From Pseudomonadota bacterium (GTDB taxonomy: Bacteria; Pseudomonadota; Alphaproteobacteria; Micropepsales; Micropepsaceae), in the NCBI GenBank assembly GCA_021851325.1, contig JAJZDZ010000013.1:1-64000 (forward strand): a DNA stretch of 64,000 nt, written 5' to 3'. Within the stretch, counting starts at the first letter, position 1. Every line of letters begins with the position of its first letter. Made by a program: the position numbers and the translations under genes. The notes beneath the pieces are model-generated. The model did no database searches and was not told the DNA's origin. It saw only the letters and a program-made list of their open reading frames with translations. This document shows, piece by piece, positions 1-7,736 of this stretch.

Positions 1-1147
1 CAAGGCCGTGCCCCATCAGATCAACGAAATTGTTACAATAGAAGCCATCGATCCATTCCGCCGGGCAGTCCTGCAGCGTTTCCCCGAAGCGTTTCAGGGG
101 ATTGCGGCCGCCTTCCACGTGCGGATAATCCGACGAGAACAGGCAGATCTCGGGCCCCGAATTGGCGATGATCCAGCCGGCATCCTCATGCGGGTAAGGG
201 GTGACGCGGACCTGACGGCGGACAAATTCGGAAGGCAGGAGCGAGAGCGTTTTGAGGCGTTCCTCGCCCTTGCGGAAGGCATTGGCACCGGCATCCATGA
301 AGCGCATCCAGCCCGGCAGCCAGGAGGCGCCCAGTTCGATGACACCAAATTTGAGCCTGGGGTAGCGGTCGAGCACGCCATCGAAGATCAGCGCCGCCAG
401 CGTCAGCATGACCGAATGGGGAATCATCATGTAGCTGAGTGAGGTGAAATTTTCTTCGCCGCCATGAAAGTCCTTTACCCGTGGCAGACCATTGTTGAAG
501 TAATCCGGATTGATCTTTTCCTCGCCGCCGACGTGAAAGAGGATCGGCAGGCCGGTGTCTTCGGCCAGCGCCCACAAAGGTTCAAAACCGATATGGCTTG
601 GCGCGTGACCGGGCGGGCAGCGCGAGGGCAAGGTCAGGCCCTTGCAGCCCAGTGCGATGGCTTCCAGGGCACAGGCGAGGGTACGGTGGGGTTCGGCCAG
701 GGGAACATAGGCGGTGGGCAGAAACCGCCGGTCAATGCTGCAAAAATCCGCCATCATGCGGTTATGGGCCGAGGCGGTCGCATAGGCGAGATCCACATCG
801 CTGCGGTCCAGGTCGAAATTGCCAAGGCTCCAGGTGGTGAACACGAGCTGACTGGCAAAGCCCAGCGCATCGAGCGCCCGCGGCCGCTCCGCCGCGATGA
901 ACGCACCCAAGGCTTCGTAGTTCTTGCGGGTCAGGATGTTGGTGAGGGCTCCGGCCTGAAACTTGGGGTCCTCATGCTGGATACGGGCGCGCTGTGCCCA
1001 GGCCCCATCACGCGGCCAGTCCTTCAGTTTGGGCAAGGCGTCATAAGCGGCGCGGAATTTGGGATCGAGATAGTCGTCCAGACAGTCTGCCAGTTCCATC
1101 AGATGGGAATCGGCATCATGCACGATCCGACCCTCGACATAGGCCAT
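1..1147 (-). CDS. Amidohydrolase family protein (amidohydrolase 2), 3' end cut by window edge
   Basis: Read from ATG at 1147 the frame stays open to the window edge, about 382 codons. It fits a TIM-barrel metal-dependent hydrolase/decarboxylase of the amidohydrolase-2 group. An early D-A-D-S-H stretch (residues 11-15), a central F-H-V-G-G histidine and a late S-S-D-Y-P-H-x-E-G aspartate are the usual metal or catalytic positions. The closing F-x-x-N-F-V-D-L-M-G resembles the family C-terminus, so only a few residues are probably missing. Such proteins hydrolyse or decarboxylate small cyclic or aromatic acids; the substrate cannot be read here. It stands alone on the minus strand, divergent from nothing close by. 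The family call is firm, the specific function is not. Confidence 0.85.
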   Translation of the reverse strand, partial: MAYVEGRIVHDADSHLMELADCLDDYLDPKFRAAYDALPKLKDWPRDGAWAQRARIQHEDPKFQAGALTNILTRKNYEALGAFIAAERPRALDALGFASQLVFTTWSLGNFDLDRSDVDLAYATASAHNRMMADFCSIDRRFLPTAYVPLAEPHRTLACALEAIALGCKGLTLPSRCPPGHAPSHIGFEPLWALAEDTGLPILFHVGGEEKINPDYFNNGLPRVKDFHGGEENFTSLSYMMIPHSVMLTLAALIFDGVLDRYPRLKFGVIELGASWLPGWMRFMDAGANAFRKGEERLKTLSLLPSEFVRRQVRVTPYPHEDAGWIIANSGPEICLFSSDYPHVEGGRNPLKRFGETLQDCPAEWIDGFYCNNFVDLMGHGL

Positions 1148-1580
1148 CGACAACTCCCCAAATCAGACCTTGGTGCCTAAATACTAGCGGCTGTTTTGCA
1201 AGGAGCAAGCGAAGCGCAAGAATCTGCGCTGACAAAATGCGATGCGCGAAAAAGTATAACAGTTTCATGCAGCAAAACGCGACATGATGACATTCGAAAT
1301 GCAAATAGTTCCACGTTACTGGACTTAAATGTCACCTTCAGGGGCAAAATGCAGCGCTGCGCCGCGCGTGAACTGACTGACTGTCAGCACTCCTATAAGG
1401 CATCATCTGCTGCGCTCAACTGCGAGCCGCGGTTCCGGTCTGAAGCCTGGTGCGCCCTGTATTTGATCCGGACCGGCGCAGCTGCCACCCGGCCTCTGCG
1501 GTCACGACCGCGCGCTGGCCGCGCAGCCCACGGCGATACCCTGTTGGCGAAGGACGGGGCGGCCGCAGAAACGTGTCGTC
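1148..1580. other. Intergenic region, no gene seen
   Basis: About 430 bases between the amidohydrolase start and the end of the deacetylase fusion. Plus-strand open frames exist here but have no recognisable protein features and no convincing ribosome site. The AT-rich stretch around 1190-1330 probably holds the amidohydrolase promoter; no box is clear enough to name. Confidence 0.5.
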
Positions 1581-3323
1581 TTAAGGACTGAGTACGCCGG
1601 TAAAGAAAGCGGCAGCGTTGCGGCCAAGCGTTCGGGTACGGTAGCCGCCTTCCTGGATGAAAGCGGTGGGCCGTCCCAGCGCCGCAATCGCCTTGCCCAC
1701 AGTCTGAAAATCGCCCGGCCGCAACTTCCACGAGCCGGTGGGATCCGAGGCGGCGGTATCAAAGCCGAGCGCGACCACGAGGTAATGCGGATCGAAGCTC
1801 CCGATGCGCTTCAGCGCCACCCCCAGCGCCCGCATAAAGCTGTCCACCCCGGCATGCTCCTCCAGCGGAAGGTTGAGATTGAAATGGACACCGGCGCCGC
1901 TGCCCGTCTCATCGGCAAAGCCGCTGAAATAGGGATAGGCAAAGCTCGGATGGCCATGGATCGAGACTGTAAGCACATCCGTGCGCGCATAGAAGATTTC
2001 CTGCGTGCCATTACCATGGTGATAATCGATGTCGAGCACCGCAACCCGGCCATAGCGCGACAGATAGTTGGCCGCGATGGCGGCATTGTTGAGATAGCAG
2101 AAACCGCCAAAGGCGCGGCGCTCGGCGTGATGGCCGGGCGGGCGGACCAGGGCATAGGAAAATCTGCGCTCTTCCAGACAGAGGGCAGCCGCAGTCAGGG
2201 CACAGTCAGCCGCCCCACGGGCGGCCGGCCAGCAATTGGCGTTGATGGGCGTAAAGGTATCGATGCAGAAATAGCCGGCGAGGAGGGCAAGATCCTTGGG
2301 CGGCTTCTCACGGTTGCGAATGGGAAACACATAAGGATAGGTGCTCTTGCCCGCCGGCATGCTCGCCGACAGATTGCGAATAAAGGCAATCAGCGCCGGA
2401 TCATGTACCGCGGCGACATGGGCGTCAGGAAAATGGCGGGCCTCGATGCGTTCCACGGCCACGCTGCCGGACAGCCCGTCGAGGATCGAGGAGATGCGCA
2501 CCGGAGCCTCGACATAGCCGCGTTCGCGCACATGGAAGATTTCATGACCCTGATTGACGATCAGCGCCAGGCGACGGTGACCGTCAGCCGGCTTCACGAG
2601 CGCGCGCAGCCGTGGCGGACGGGCCAGACTGACTGGATCTTCACGGATCGAGGCCAGCACCTTGCGGTTATAATCAGGCGGACAGAGCGCGCCATATTTG
2701 CGTTCCAGCAAAGCGCGCATAACCTCGCGGCAGAACGAAGCCCGCAGGGTCTCAAGAACACCACAGCCATCAAATACCAGATGGGGTGGACAGCTGTCGC
2801 TGTCGCTGAGCGGCGTCTCATAAAGCGTGCCAGCAATAGGATAGGCACCAAACCGGGCATAGAAGGCAAGGCGCCGGCGGTTTTCTTCGAGTTCTTCGGC
2901 TGTAAGTTTACAGTGTGCAGCATCACCGGGCAGCACCTCAAAGAAGAGTGCAAGACCGAGGCCGGCGGCGATTTCGCGCAAACGCTGGTAAAGCGCTCCA
3001 CCAACGCCACCGCCGCTGCGGCCGGGCACGGTCGCAAGATAATCAAGAAACAGAAACGACGGCTTGATGAAGCGATAAGCCAGAATGCAGCCGCGTATGC
3101 GCAACGCGGCATCTTCGGCAACCAGCACGATCGGCGCCATGCCCTGCTGTGCCGGTCGCGCCAGCTTGCGCTCAAGCCCGGTGATGTCTTCCTTCCGTGC
3201 CGCTGAGAACCGCGCGGCAAGAATGGCCTCGACCTCCTGCAATGCGCGAGCATTGGCCGGGGTAAATCCGTCAGCGATACGGCGAATGCGAAACAATGAA
3301 TGATCCGTCTTGATGCAACGCAA
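1581..3323 (-). CDS. GNAT acetyltransferase-histone deacetylase family fusion protein
   Basis: 580 residues in two parts. Residues about 10-170 look like a GNAT N-acetyltransferase: a V-P-G-R-S-G-G-G-V-G-G-A acetyl-CoA loop, then a helix and a later F-Y-A-R-F-G-A-Y strand. Residues about 250-580 are a class II HDAC/acetylpolyamine amidohydrolase. It carries P-P-G-H-H-A (paired His), D-I-D-Y-H-H-G-N-G (zinc Asp and His), G-F-D (second zinc Asp) and E-G-G-Y (transition-state Tyr), so the deacetylase site appears intact. The family removes acetyl groups from lysine or polyamines. One chain may therefore both add and remove acetyl groups, or the GNAT half may only bind acyl-CoA. Likely cytoplasmic, monocistronic. 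The domain calls are strong; the substrate is unknown. Confidence 0.9.
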   Translation of the reverse strand: MRCIKTDHSLFRIRRIADGFTPANARALQEVEAILAARFSAARKEDITGLERKLARPAQQGMAPIVLVAEDAALRIRGCILAYRFIKPSFLFLDYLATVPGRSGGGVGGALYQRLREIAAGLGLALFFEVLPGDAAHCKLTAEELEENRRRLAFYARFGAYPIAGTLYETPLSDSDSCPPHLVFDGCGVLETLRASFCREVMRALLERKYGALCPPDYNRKVLASIREDPVSLARPPRLRALVKPADGHRRLALIVNQGHEIFHVRERGYVEAPVRISSILDGLSGSVAVERIEARHFPDAHVAAVHDPALIAFIRNLSASMPAGKSTYPYVFPIRNREKPPKDLALLAGYFCIDTFTPINANCWPAARGAADCALTAAALCLEERRFSYALVRPPGHHAERRAFGGFCYLNNAAIAANYLSRYGRVAVLDIDYHHGNGTQEIFYARTDVLTVSIHGHPSFAYPYFSGFADETGSGAGVHFNLNLPLEEHAGVDSFMRALGVALKRIGSFDPHYLVVALGFDTAASDPTGSWKLRPGDFQTVGKAIAALGRPTAFIQEGGYRTRTLGRNAAAFFTGVLSP

Positions 3324-3444
3324 TCCTAAAGAACCTTGCGGCGTTTACAAAGCGGGAACTCGGCGCAGAGGCGATGAGCAGATCGTCGTCCCACGCCGCA
3401 GAGGGATCTTCTGTGAGAGATCCAGAACGCAAGGAGCGCTTTTC

Positions 3445-3933
3445 GTGAACAGCACAACTCGGAAGTTTCTCGCGGTCCTGGCCCTTGCCAGCGCCGCGGT
3501 TACGGTTACCGCCACAGCAAATGCGGCGGAGGTGAAGGCCGGCATGCTGACCTGTCACGTCTCAAGTGGCTGGGGATTTGTCTTTGGCTCGTCCAAGGAT
3601 CTGCGCTGCGTGTTCCAGCCTGCCGAAGGCGCCGTGGAACATTATCATGGCACCATCAACAAATTTGGTGTCGATCTGGGCTACACCCAGGCCGGAGTGA
3701 TCGTCTGGGGCGTCTTTGCGCCCTCCTCCACGGTCCATTCCGGAGGCCTCTCGGGTCATTATGTCGGCGCAACGGCGCAGGCCACCGCCGGTGTCGGTCT
3801 GGGCGCCAATGTCCTGGTCGGCGGTTTCAGACATTCGATCATGCTGCAGCCGCTGAGCATCGAGGGTAGCACCGGGCTCAACGTGGCCGCGGGCATCGGG
3901 TCGATCACTCTGCACCACGTGCCAATGCGCTGA
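3445..3933 (+). CDS. DUF992 domain-containing secreted protein
   Basis: 162 residues from a GTG at 3445, chosen because AAGGAG lies eight bases upstream and the product then begins with a clean signal peptide (K-F-L-A-V-L-A-L-A-S-A-A-V, cleavage near A-N-A-A). The mature part, with M-L-T-C-H-V-S-S-G-W-G-F and the R-C-V-F pair of cysteines and a Gly/Ala-rich C-terminus, matches DUF992, a periplasmic family common in alphaproteobacteria and of unknown role. The frame is open further upstream to 3310, but that extension lacks protein character. It stands alone and converges on the small membrane protein gene at 3998. Confidence 0.85.
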   Translation: MNSTTRKFLAVLALASAAVTVTATANAAEVKAGMLTCHVSSGWGFVFGSSKDLRCVFQPAEGAVEHYHGTINKFGVDLGYTQAGVIVWGVFAPSSTVHSGGLSGHYVGATAQATAGVGLGANVLVGGFRHSIMLQPLSIEGSTGLNVAAGIGSITLHHVPMR

Positions 3934-3950
3934 CCTCCCACTCCAGGATT

Positions 3951-3983
3951 GCCAGGCCGGTCTTCCAGCAAGCTCGGCCTGGC
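3951..3983. terminator. Hairpin between convergent genes
   Basis: A perfect 9-base inverted repeat (GCCAGGCCG / CGGCCTGGC) with a 15-base loop lies 18 bases past the DUF992 stop and just before the end of the minus-strand gene at 3998. There is no T run on either side. It may act as a bidirectional terminator or mRNA-end stabiliser; this is inferred from position and symmetry. Confidence 0.45.
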
Positions 3984-3997
3984 AGTGCCGGAGCGAC

Positions 3998-4231
3998 TTA
4001 AAACTCGCCGGACTGGCGCAGGCGTTTGATCAGAAGATCATCGACAATGAGCCGGCGTACGCGGGCACGACGGATCTCAAGCTGGCGCACTGCCAGATAG
4101 CCGATGGCGATGGCGCCGACGGCGCAGGCGCCCACCGCCCACATGCCAAGGGCAGAGGCGGCGGTAAGCCTTGCGGCGGATGAAAGCGAACTCAGGGATG
4201 GGCCATTTGCGGCCACAGCATTCTGCGTCAT
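3998..4231 (-). CDS. Small membrane protein, second gene of the thiolase-fold operon
   Basis: 77 residues with one clear hydrophobic segment (about residues 28-48, A-V-G-A-C-A-V-G-A-I-A-I-G-Y-L-A-V) followed by a strongly basic R-x-R-R-A-R-V-R-R tail, predicting a cytoplasmic C-terminus. Its ATG overlaps the upstream stop codon by one base (TGATG), so it is very likely translationally coupled to the thiolase-fold/OB-fold gene at 4231-5682. No family is recognised and there is no function to assign beyond membrane location. Confidence 0.6.
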   Translation of the reverse strand: MTQNAVAANGPSLSSLSSAARLTAASALGMWAVGACAVGAIAIGYLAVRQLEIRRARVRRLIVDDLLIKRLRQSGEF

Positions 4232-5682
4232 CAGAGCGGCACTGCCTTCCAGAAATAGCGGATAAATCCGCGTTTGGGGTCAAAGTCCTTGATGCGAAAG
4301 GCCATGCGCACCCGGGCCCCGGAATCGACCTGACCTTCATCCACGTCGGTGATGTCAGCCATGAAGCGCCCGCCTTCGGCGAAGGTGATCATGCCATAAT
4401 GGTTGGGCGGCGACATCGAATAGGTCAAGAAATCTGCCGACCACGATAAGACACTGCCTTCGCGCTCGGCGAAGCTGTAAGGCTCCTGGCTGTCGACCGC
4501 CTTGCAATTGGGATTGACACAGATTCGCGAGCGCGGGAACTGGGCGGTCCCGCAGCGGGCGCACTTGCCGCCGACAAGGCTGGTCAGCATGTCCGACTTG
4601 CGATGCTGCACCGTGAGCGCGGTCTTTTTGTCGACCTCCGCCCGCATGCCCTTTTCGAGTTCGATCAGCCCGTTGAAGGCCAGATACTTCAGGTAATTGG
4701 TTTCCTCCTTGCGCCGCGACAGGGCGGCCATGAGGCTGCCGCGCTGGGCCTCGGCGAGTGTCGGCGTGGTCTCGAACAGCAGCACATCACAGCCATTGCC
4801 GAACTGGGCGACGAGGATCTTCTCGCCGGGCTTGGCGCGCTCGAGCGCGGCGATCAGCATCAGGAGCGGCTGGGCTGTGCCGGCATCGCCGATGCGATCG
4901 GCAAAATCCTCGACCAGATGCTCAGGATTAAGCCCGCATTGCTTGGCAATGCTGGCATCGAGCTTGGCGAACGCGGTGGGAATGACGATGTGGGCAATGT
5001 CGCTGGCGCTAACTCCAGCCTTCTCCAGAAGGGCCTTGACCGCGGTTGGCACGATCTTGCTGTAGCCCTCATCGCGGATCCAGCGTTCCTCCCAGCCATA
5101 ATCGAACTCCTCGCCGGCACCGCGAAAATGATCGATGAAGTCGATGCTGAGGGTGTGGCTGGCGATGAAGCGGGCCCGGACATTGTCCTGGCCAAGTTCG
5201 AGGGCTCCACCGGCATCGCCATAGGAAAGCTCCTGGCTGCTGGCGACGCGCGCCTTGCGTCTGTCGCTTGCCACCACAAGCGCAGCTTTGGCCCGGCTGG
5301 TGCCGACCGCATCAAGGGCGGCGAGCAGCGCCGAGGTGCCGGCCCGCTGCGAGCCGGTGACATCGAGCGCCGCAACCGCCTCCGGTAGTCCGAGCGCGCG
5401 GGCGGCAATTCCGGCATTGAGGCGATCGCTGAAGGGCATCGTGGTCGAGGCGAAATAAAGCGCATCGAGGTGGGCACGGCCGATGAGCGGATCGGGCGTG
5501 GGCAGACAGCCGCGTCCGGCCTCCACGGCCATGGTGAGTGCATCCTCATCCCAATTGGCCATGGCCCGTTCGCCCTTGGCCCGCGCCAGAGCCGGGGCAA
5601 ACCAGGCATTGGCACTGCCAACGCTTTTGCGCTGAAGGCGCAGGCGCGGCACATAAGCTCCCCAGGAGGTGATCCCGATCAT
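4231..5682 (-). CDS. HMG-CoA synthase-like thiolase-fold protein fused to a DUF35 Zn-ribbon/OB-fold domain
   Basis: 483 residues. Residues 1 to about 330 have the thiolase fold in its HMG-CoA synthase/KAS III-like form, starting M-I-G-I-T-S-W-G-A-Y-V-P-R. The C-terminal 130 residues are a DUF35 module: a rubredoxin-like zinc ribbon (C-A-R-C-G ... C-V-N-P-N-C) then an OB-fold that binds acyl-CoA. At the position of the usual nucleophile (archaeal HMG-CoA synthases read A-C-K-A-G-T) this protein reads S-Q-R-A-G-T, so Cys is replaced by Gln. That would prevent normal Claisen condensation. Possible roles are decarboxylase-like or structural. The gene is coupled to the small membrane gene downstream. 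The fold is confident; the activity is uncertain. Confidence 0.85.
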   Translation of the reverse strand: MIGITSWGAYVPRLRLQRKSVGSANAWFAPALARAKGERAMANWDEDALTMAVEAGRGCLPTPDPLIGRAHLDALYFASTTMPFSDRLNAGIAARALGLPEAVAALDVTGSQRAGTSALLAALDAVGTSRAKAALVVASDRRKARVASSQELSYGDAGGALELGQDNVRARFIASHTLSIDFIDHFRGAGEEFDYGWEERWIRDEGYSKIVPTAVKALLEKAGVSASDIAHIVIPTAFAKLDASIAKQCGLNPEHLVEDFADRIGDAGTAQPLLMLIAALERAKPGEKILVAQFGNGCDVLLFETTPTLAEAQRGSLMAALSRRKEETNYLKYLAFNGLIELEKGMRAEVDKKTALTVQHRKSDMLTSLVGGKCARCGTAQFPRSRICVNPNCKAVDSQEPYSFAEREGSVLSWSADFLTYSMSPPNHYGMITFAEGGRFMADITDVDEGQVDSGARVRMAFRIKDFDPKRGFIRYFWKAVPL

Positions 5683-5882
5683 GACACTGCCTCGTCGATA
5701 GATTTTGCCGCAGCAAACCAGCTTTGGCTGGCCGTGACAATCCGCACAGCAACTTTACGCTGCGTGACGATTTCTCAATGTGGCAGCCCGTTTTATCGCG
5801 TCCGGGAACCCCAAACATGGACGCCTCGCGGCTTTGCCGCTAAGACAGGCCCGAGGCCCTCACCCATCGTTCAGACGCACTC

Positions 5883-6761
5883 ATGATCAAACCCGTTCGC
5901 AAAGCCGTCCTGCCCGTCGCCGGCATGGGGACACGTTTTCTGCCCGCCACCAAGGCCGTGCCCAAGGAGATGCTCCCGGTCGTCGACAAACCGGTGGTCC
6001 AGTACGCCGTCGAAGAGGCGATGACAGCGGGCATCGAGCAGTTCATTTTCGTCACCGGACGGGGCAAGCACATCATCGAAGACCATTTCGATCATGCCTA
6101 TGAGCTCGAGGCACTGCTGCGTGAACGGGGCAAGACCGAGGCGCTCAACGGACTTCTGGAAAATCTCCCGGTGACCGGCTCGGTGAGCTTCACCCGTCAG
6201 CAGCGCCCGCTCGGCCTTGGCCATGCGGTCTGGTCGGCGCGCCATCTGGTCGGCGACGAGCCCTTTGCCGTGCTCCTGCCCGACGATCTGATGGTGGGTG
6301 AGCCCTCCTGCATGGCCCAGATGATCGACGCCTATCACCGCGTGGGCGGCGGGGTCATCGTCGCCGCCGAAGAAAAGCCGCTCGAAGAGGTCAGCCGCTA
6401 CGGTGTGATCACTCCGGGCGTCGTCCGCGGCAATGCCGTCGAGGTCAAGAGCGTCATCGAAAAACCCAGGCCCGAAGTTGCCCCCTCGCGCCTCTGCGTC
6501 ATCGGACGCTACATTCTGCAGCCGGAAATCTTTGCCGAACTCGACAAGCACGAAACCGGAGCCGGTGGCGAGATCCAGCTCACCGATGCGATGGCACGGC
6601 TGATCGGACGCATGCCCTTCCATGGCGTCAAGACCAATTGCGCCCGCTTCGACTGCGGCGACAAGGTCGGCTTCCTGCAGGCCAATGTTGCCGTGGGACT
6701 GACCCGTCCTGACATTGCACCGAGCCTGCGCAAGATCATCGATCAGTTTACCCGCAACTGA
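5883..6761 (+). CDS. galU: UTP--glucose-1-phosphate uridylyltransferase
   Basis: 292 residues, the usual GalU length. It catalyses UTP + glucose-1-phosphate to UDP-glucose + pyrophosphate, supplying envelope polysaccharide and trehalose pathways. The N-terminal nucleotide loop (A-V-L-P-V-A-G-M-G-T-R-F-L-P-A-T-K-A), the K-E-M-L-P-V-V-D-K-P sugar-nucleotide motif, L-L-P-D-D-L at the metal site and V-I-E-K-P in the sugar-binding half are all present. A 200-base upstream gap probably carries its promoter. No operon partner is seen; the next gene is on the other strand. The annotation is essentially certain. Confidence 0.97.
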   Translation: MIKPVRKAVLPVAGMGTRFLPATKAVPKEMLPVVDKPVVQYAVEEAMTAGIEQFIFVTGRGKHIIEDHFDHAYELEALLRERGKTEALNGLLENLPVTGSVSFTRQQRPLGLGHAVWSARHLVGDEPFAVLLPDDLMVGEPSCMAQMIDAYHRVGGGVIVAAEEKPLEEVSRYGVITPGVVRGNAVEVKSVIEKPRPEVAPSRLCVIGRYILQPEIFAELDKHETGAGGEIQLTDAMARLIGRMPFHGVKTNCARFDCGDKVGFLQANVAVGLTRPDIAPSLRKIIDQFTRN

Positions 6762-6835
6762 GCGCGTAGCGCGCCCGCACGTCCAATGGCGAGCAGGCCA
6801 ATGCGTCTGCTCCTGCCTCAGGCCGCGGCGCGCGT

Positions 6836-7135
6836 TCAGACCCGTCGCGCGGTACCGGCTTCATAGAGAACCAGATTGCGCTCGCCAATGGCGAGCGCCG
6901 GCCATGCCGCCCGCCAGGCCGCCAGATGCTCCGAGGCCAGATGTCGGTCGAGCGCAGCCTGATCCTCCCAGACCTCGGTGATGCGAATGAGACCCGCTTC
7001 CAGAACATCTTCGGCATAGGCGTAGGCCAGACAGCCCGCCTCGGCCCGGCTCTGTGCGACCATCGTCGCCATGACGCTGCGGGCGGCCGACAGATTTTCG
7101 GCCGGAAGCCGAATGGTACCAATGATCACGAGCAT
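6836..7135 (-). CDS. Antibiotic biosynthesis monooxygenase (ABM)-domain protein
   Basis: 99 residues from ATG at 7135, chosen because the protein then begins directly with the first ABM beta strand (M-L-V-I-I-G-T-I-R-L) and a purine-rich stretch precedes it. The dimeric ferredoxin-like barrel pattern is clear: S-R-A-E-A-G-C-L-A-Y, E-V-W-E-D-Q-A-A-L-D-R-H and a short C-terminal strand. Members oxygenate small aromatic or quinol substrates or degrade heme without a cofactor; the substrate here is unknown. The frame is open much further upstream, but that part is not protein-like. It could be coupled to a doubtful short frame ending at 7126. Confidence 0.8.
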   Translation of the reverse strand: MLVIIGTIRLPAENLSAARSVMATMVAQSRAEAGCLAYAYAEDVLEAGLIRITEVWEDQAALDRHLASEHLAAWRAAWPALAIGERNLVLYEAGTARRV

Positions 7136-7455
7136 CGCCTGCCTCTGCGTTCGCGTGCGATCCCGCCTCCCTGCCGCTCGGCGCGAAAGGCAAAGACCAG
7201 TTCGGCCGGCAGCTGAGCAGTCCCCAGTGTCTTCGGCAAGCGCCGTGCATCCAGATCCCCGCGGACGCGTGCAACCTGCTTCTTGCGCACCAGGATCTCC
7301 CGCGGCCACGCCTGCTTGCCCGCGCCGAACTGCCCGGTGAGGAGATCGCGCACCGCACACCTGTTCTCGGCCCTGAGGCCGTTGGGCTTTGTACGCGTTC
7401 CGGCAGCAGCGCAAAAGGCATTGAGGAGTAGAGAAGGCGCAAGCCGTAATCCCAA
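7126..7455 (-). CDS. Possible small CDS upstream of the ABM gene
   Basis: A 109-codon frame overlapping the ABM start by 10 bases. The codons between about 7180 and 7380 show the G/C-ending bias of real genes here, and the middle part (W-P-R-E-I-L-V-R-K-K-Q-V-A-R-V-R-G-D-L) is protein-like. No family is recognised, there is no clear ribosome site, and the first 30 codons look non-coding. It may be a true small gene, the remnant of one, or chance. The rest of the gap up to 7736 shows nothing. Confidence 0.25.
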   Translation of the reverse strand: MGLRLAPSLLLNAFCAAAGTRTKPNGLRAENRCAVRDLLTGQFGAGKQAWPREILVRKKQVARVRGDLDARRLPKTLGTAQLPAELVFAFRAERQGGGIARERRGRRCS

Positions 7456-7736
7456 GCGCGCTGCGATCAGCGCCGGCCTTCGGGCGCGTTATGACGCGCG
7501 CCCATCCCTCGGCTGCAACGCCAAAATCAGCGCGCGGAGTTAGATGCGGCGCAATATCGCAATCATGCGCGCGGTCACGCATGCGGTGCTGGCGCGCAGA
7601 CAATCGCGTTTCCGACCATCCCTTTAATGCGCAATCGCATTCCTGCCAGCTGATGCGACACGACATGATGCAGCGCACAGGTTCGGCGTTGCTACGTCAT
7701 GCCGCATTCTGGGCAGGAAGAGGCGGTGAGAACGTG

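Noticed and set aside
464-1180. 238-codon plus-strand open frame
   Set aside because: Lies opposite the amidohydrolase, whose motifs are clear on the minus strand.
1785-3206. 473-codon plus-strand open frame
   Set aside because: Antisense shadow of the deacetylase fusion; composition is typical of shadows and no family features occur.
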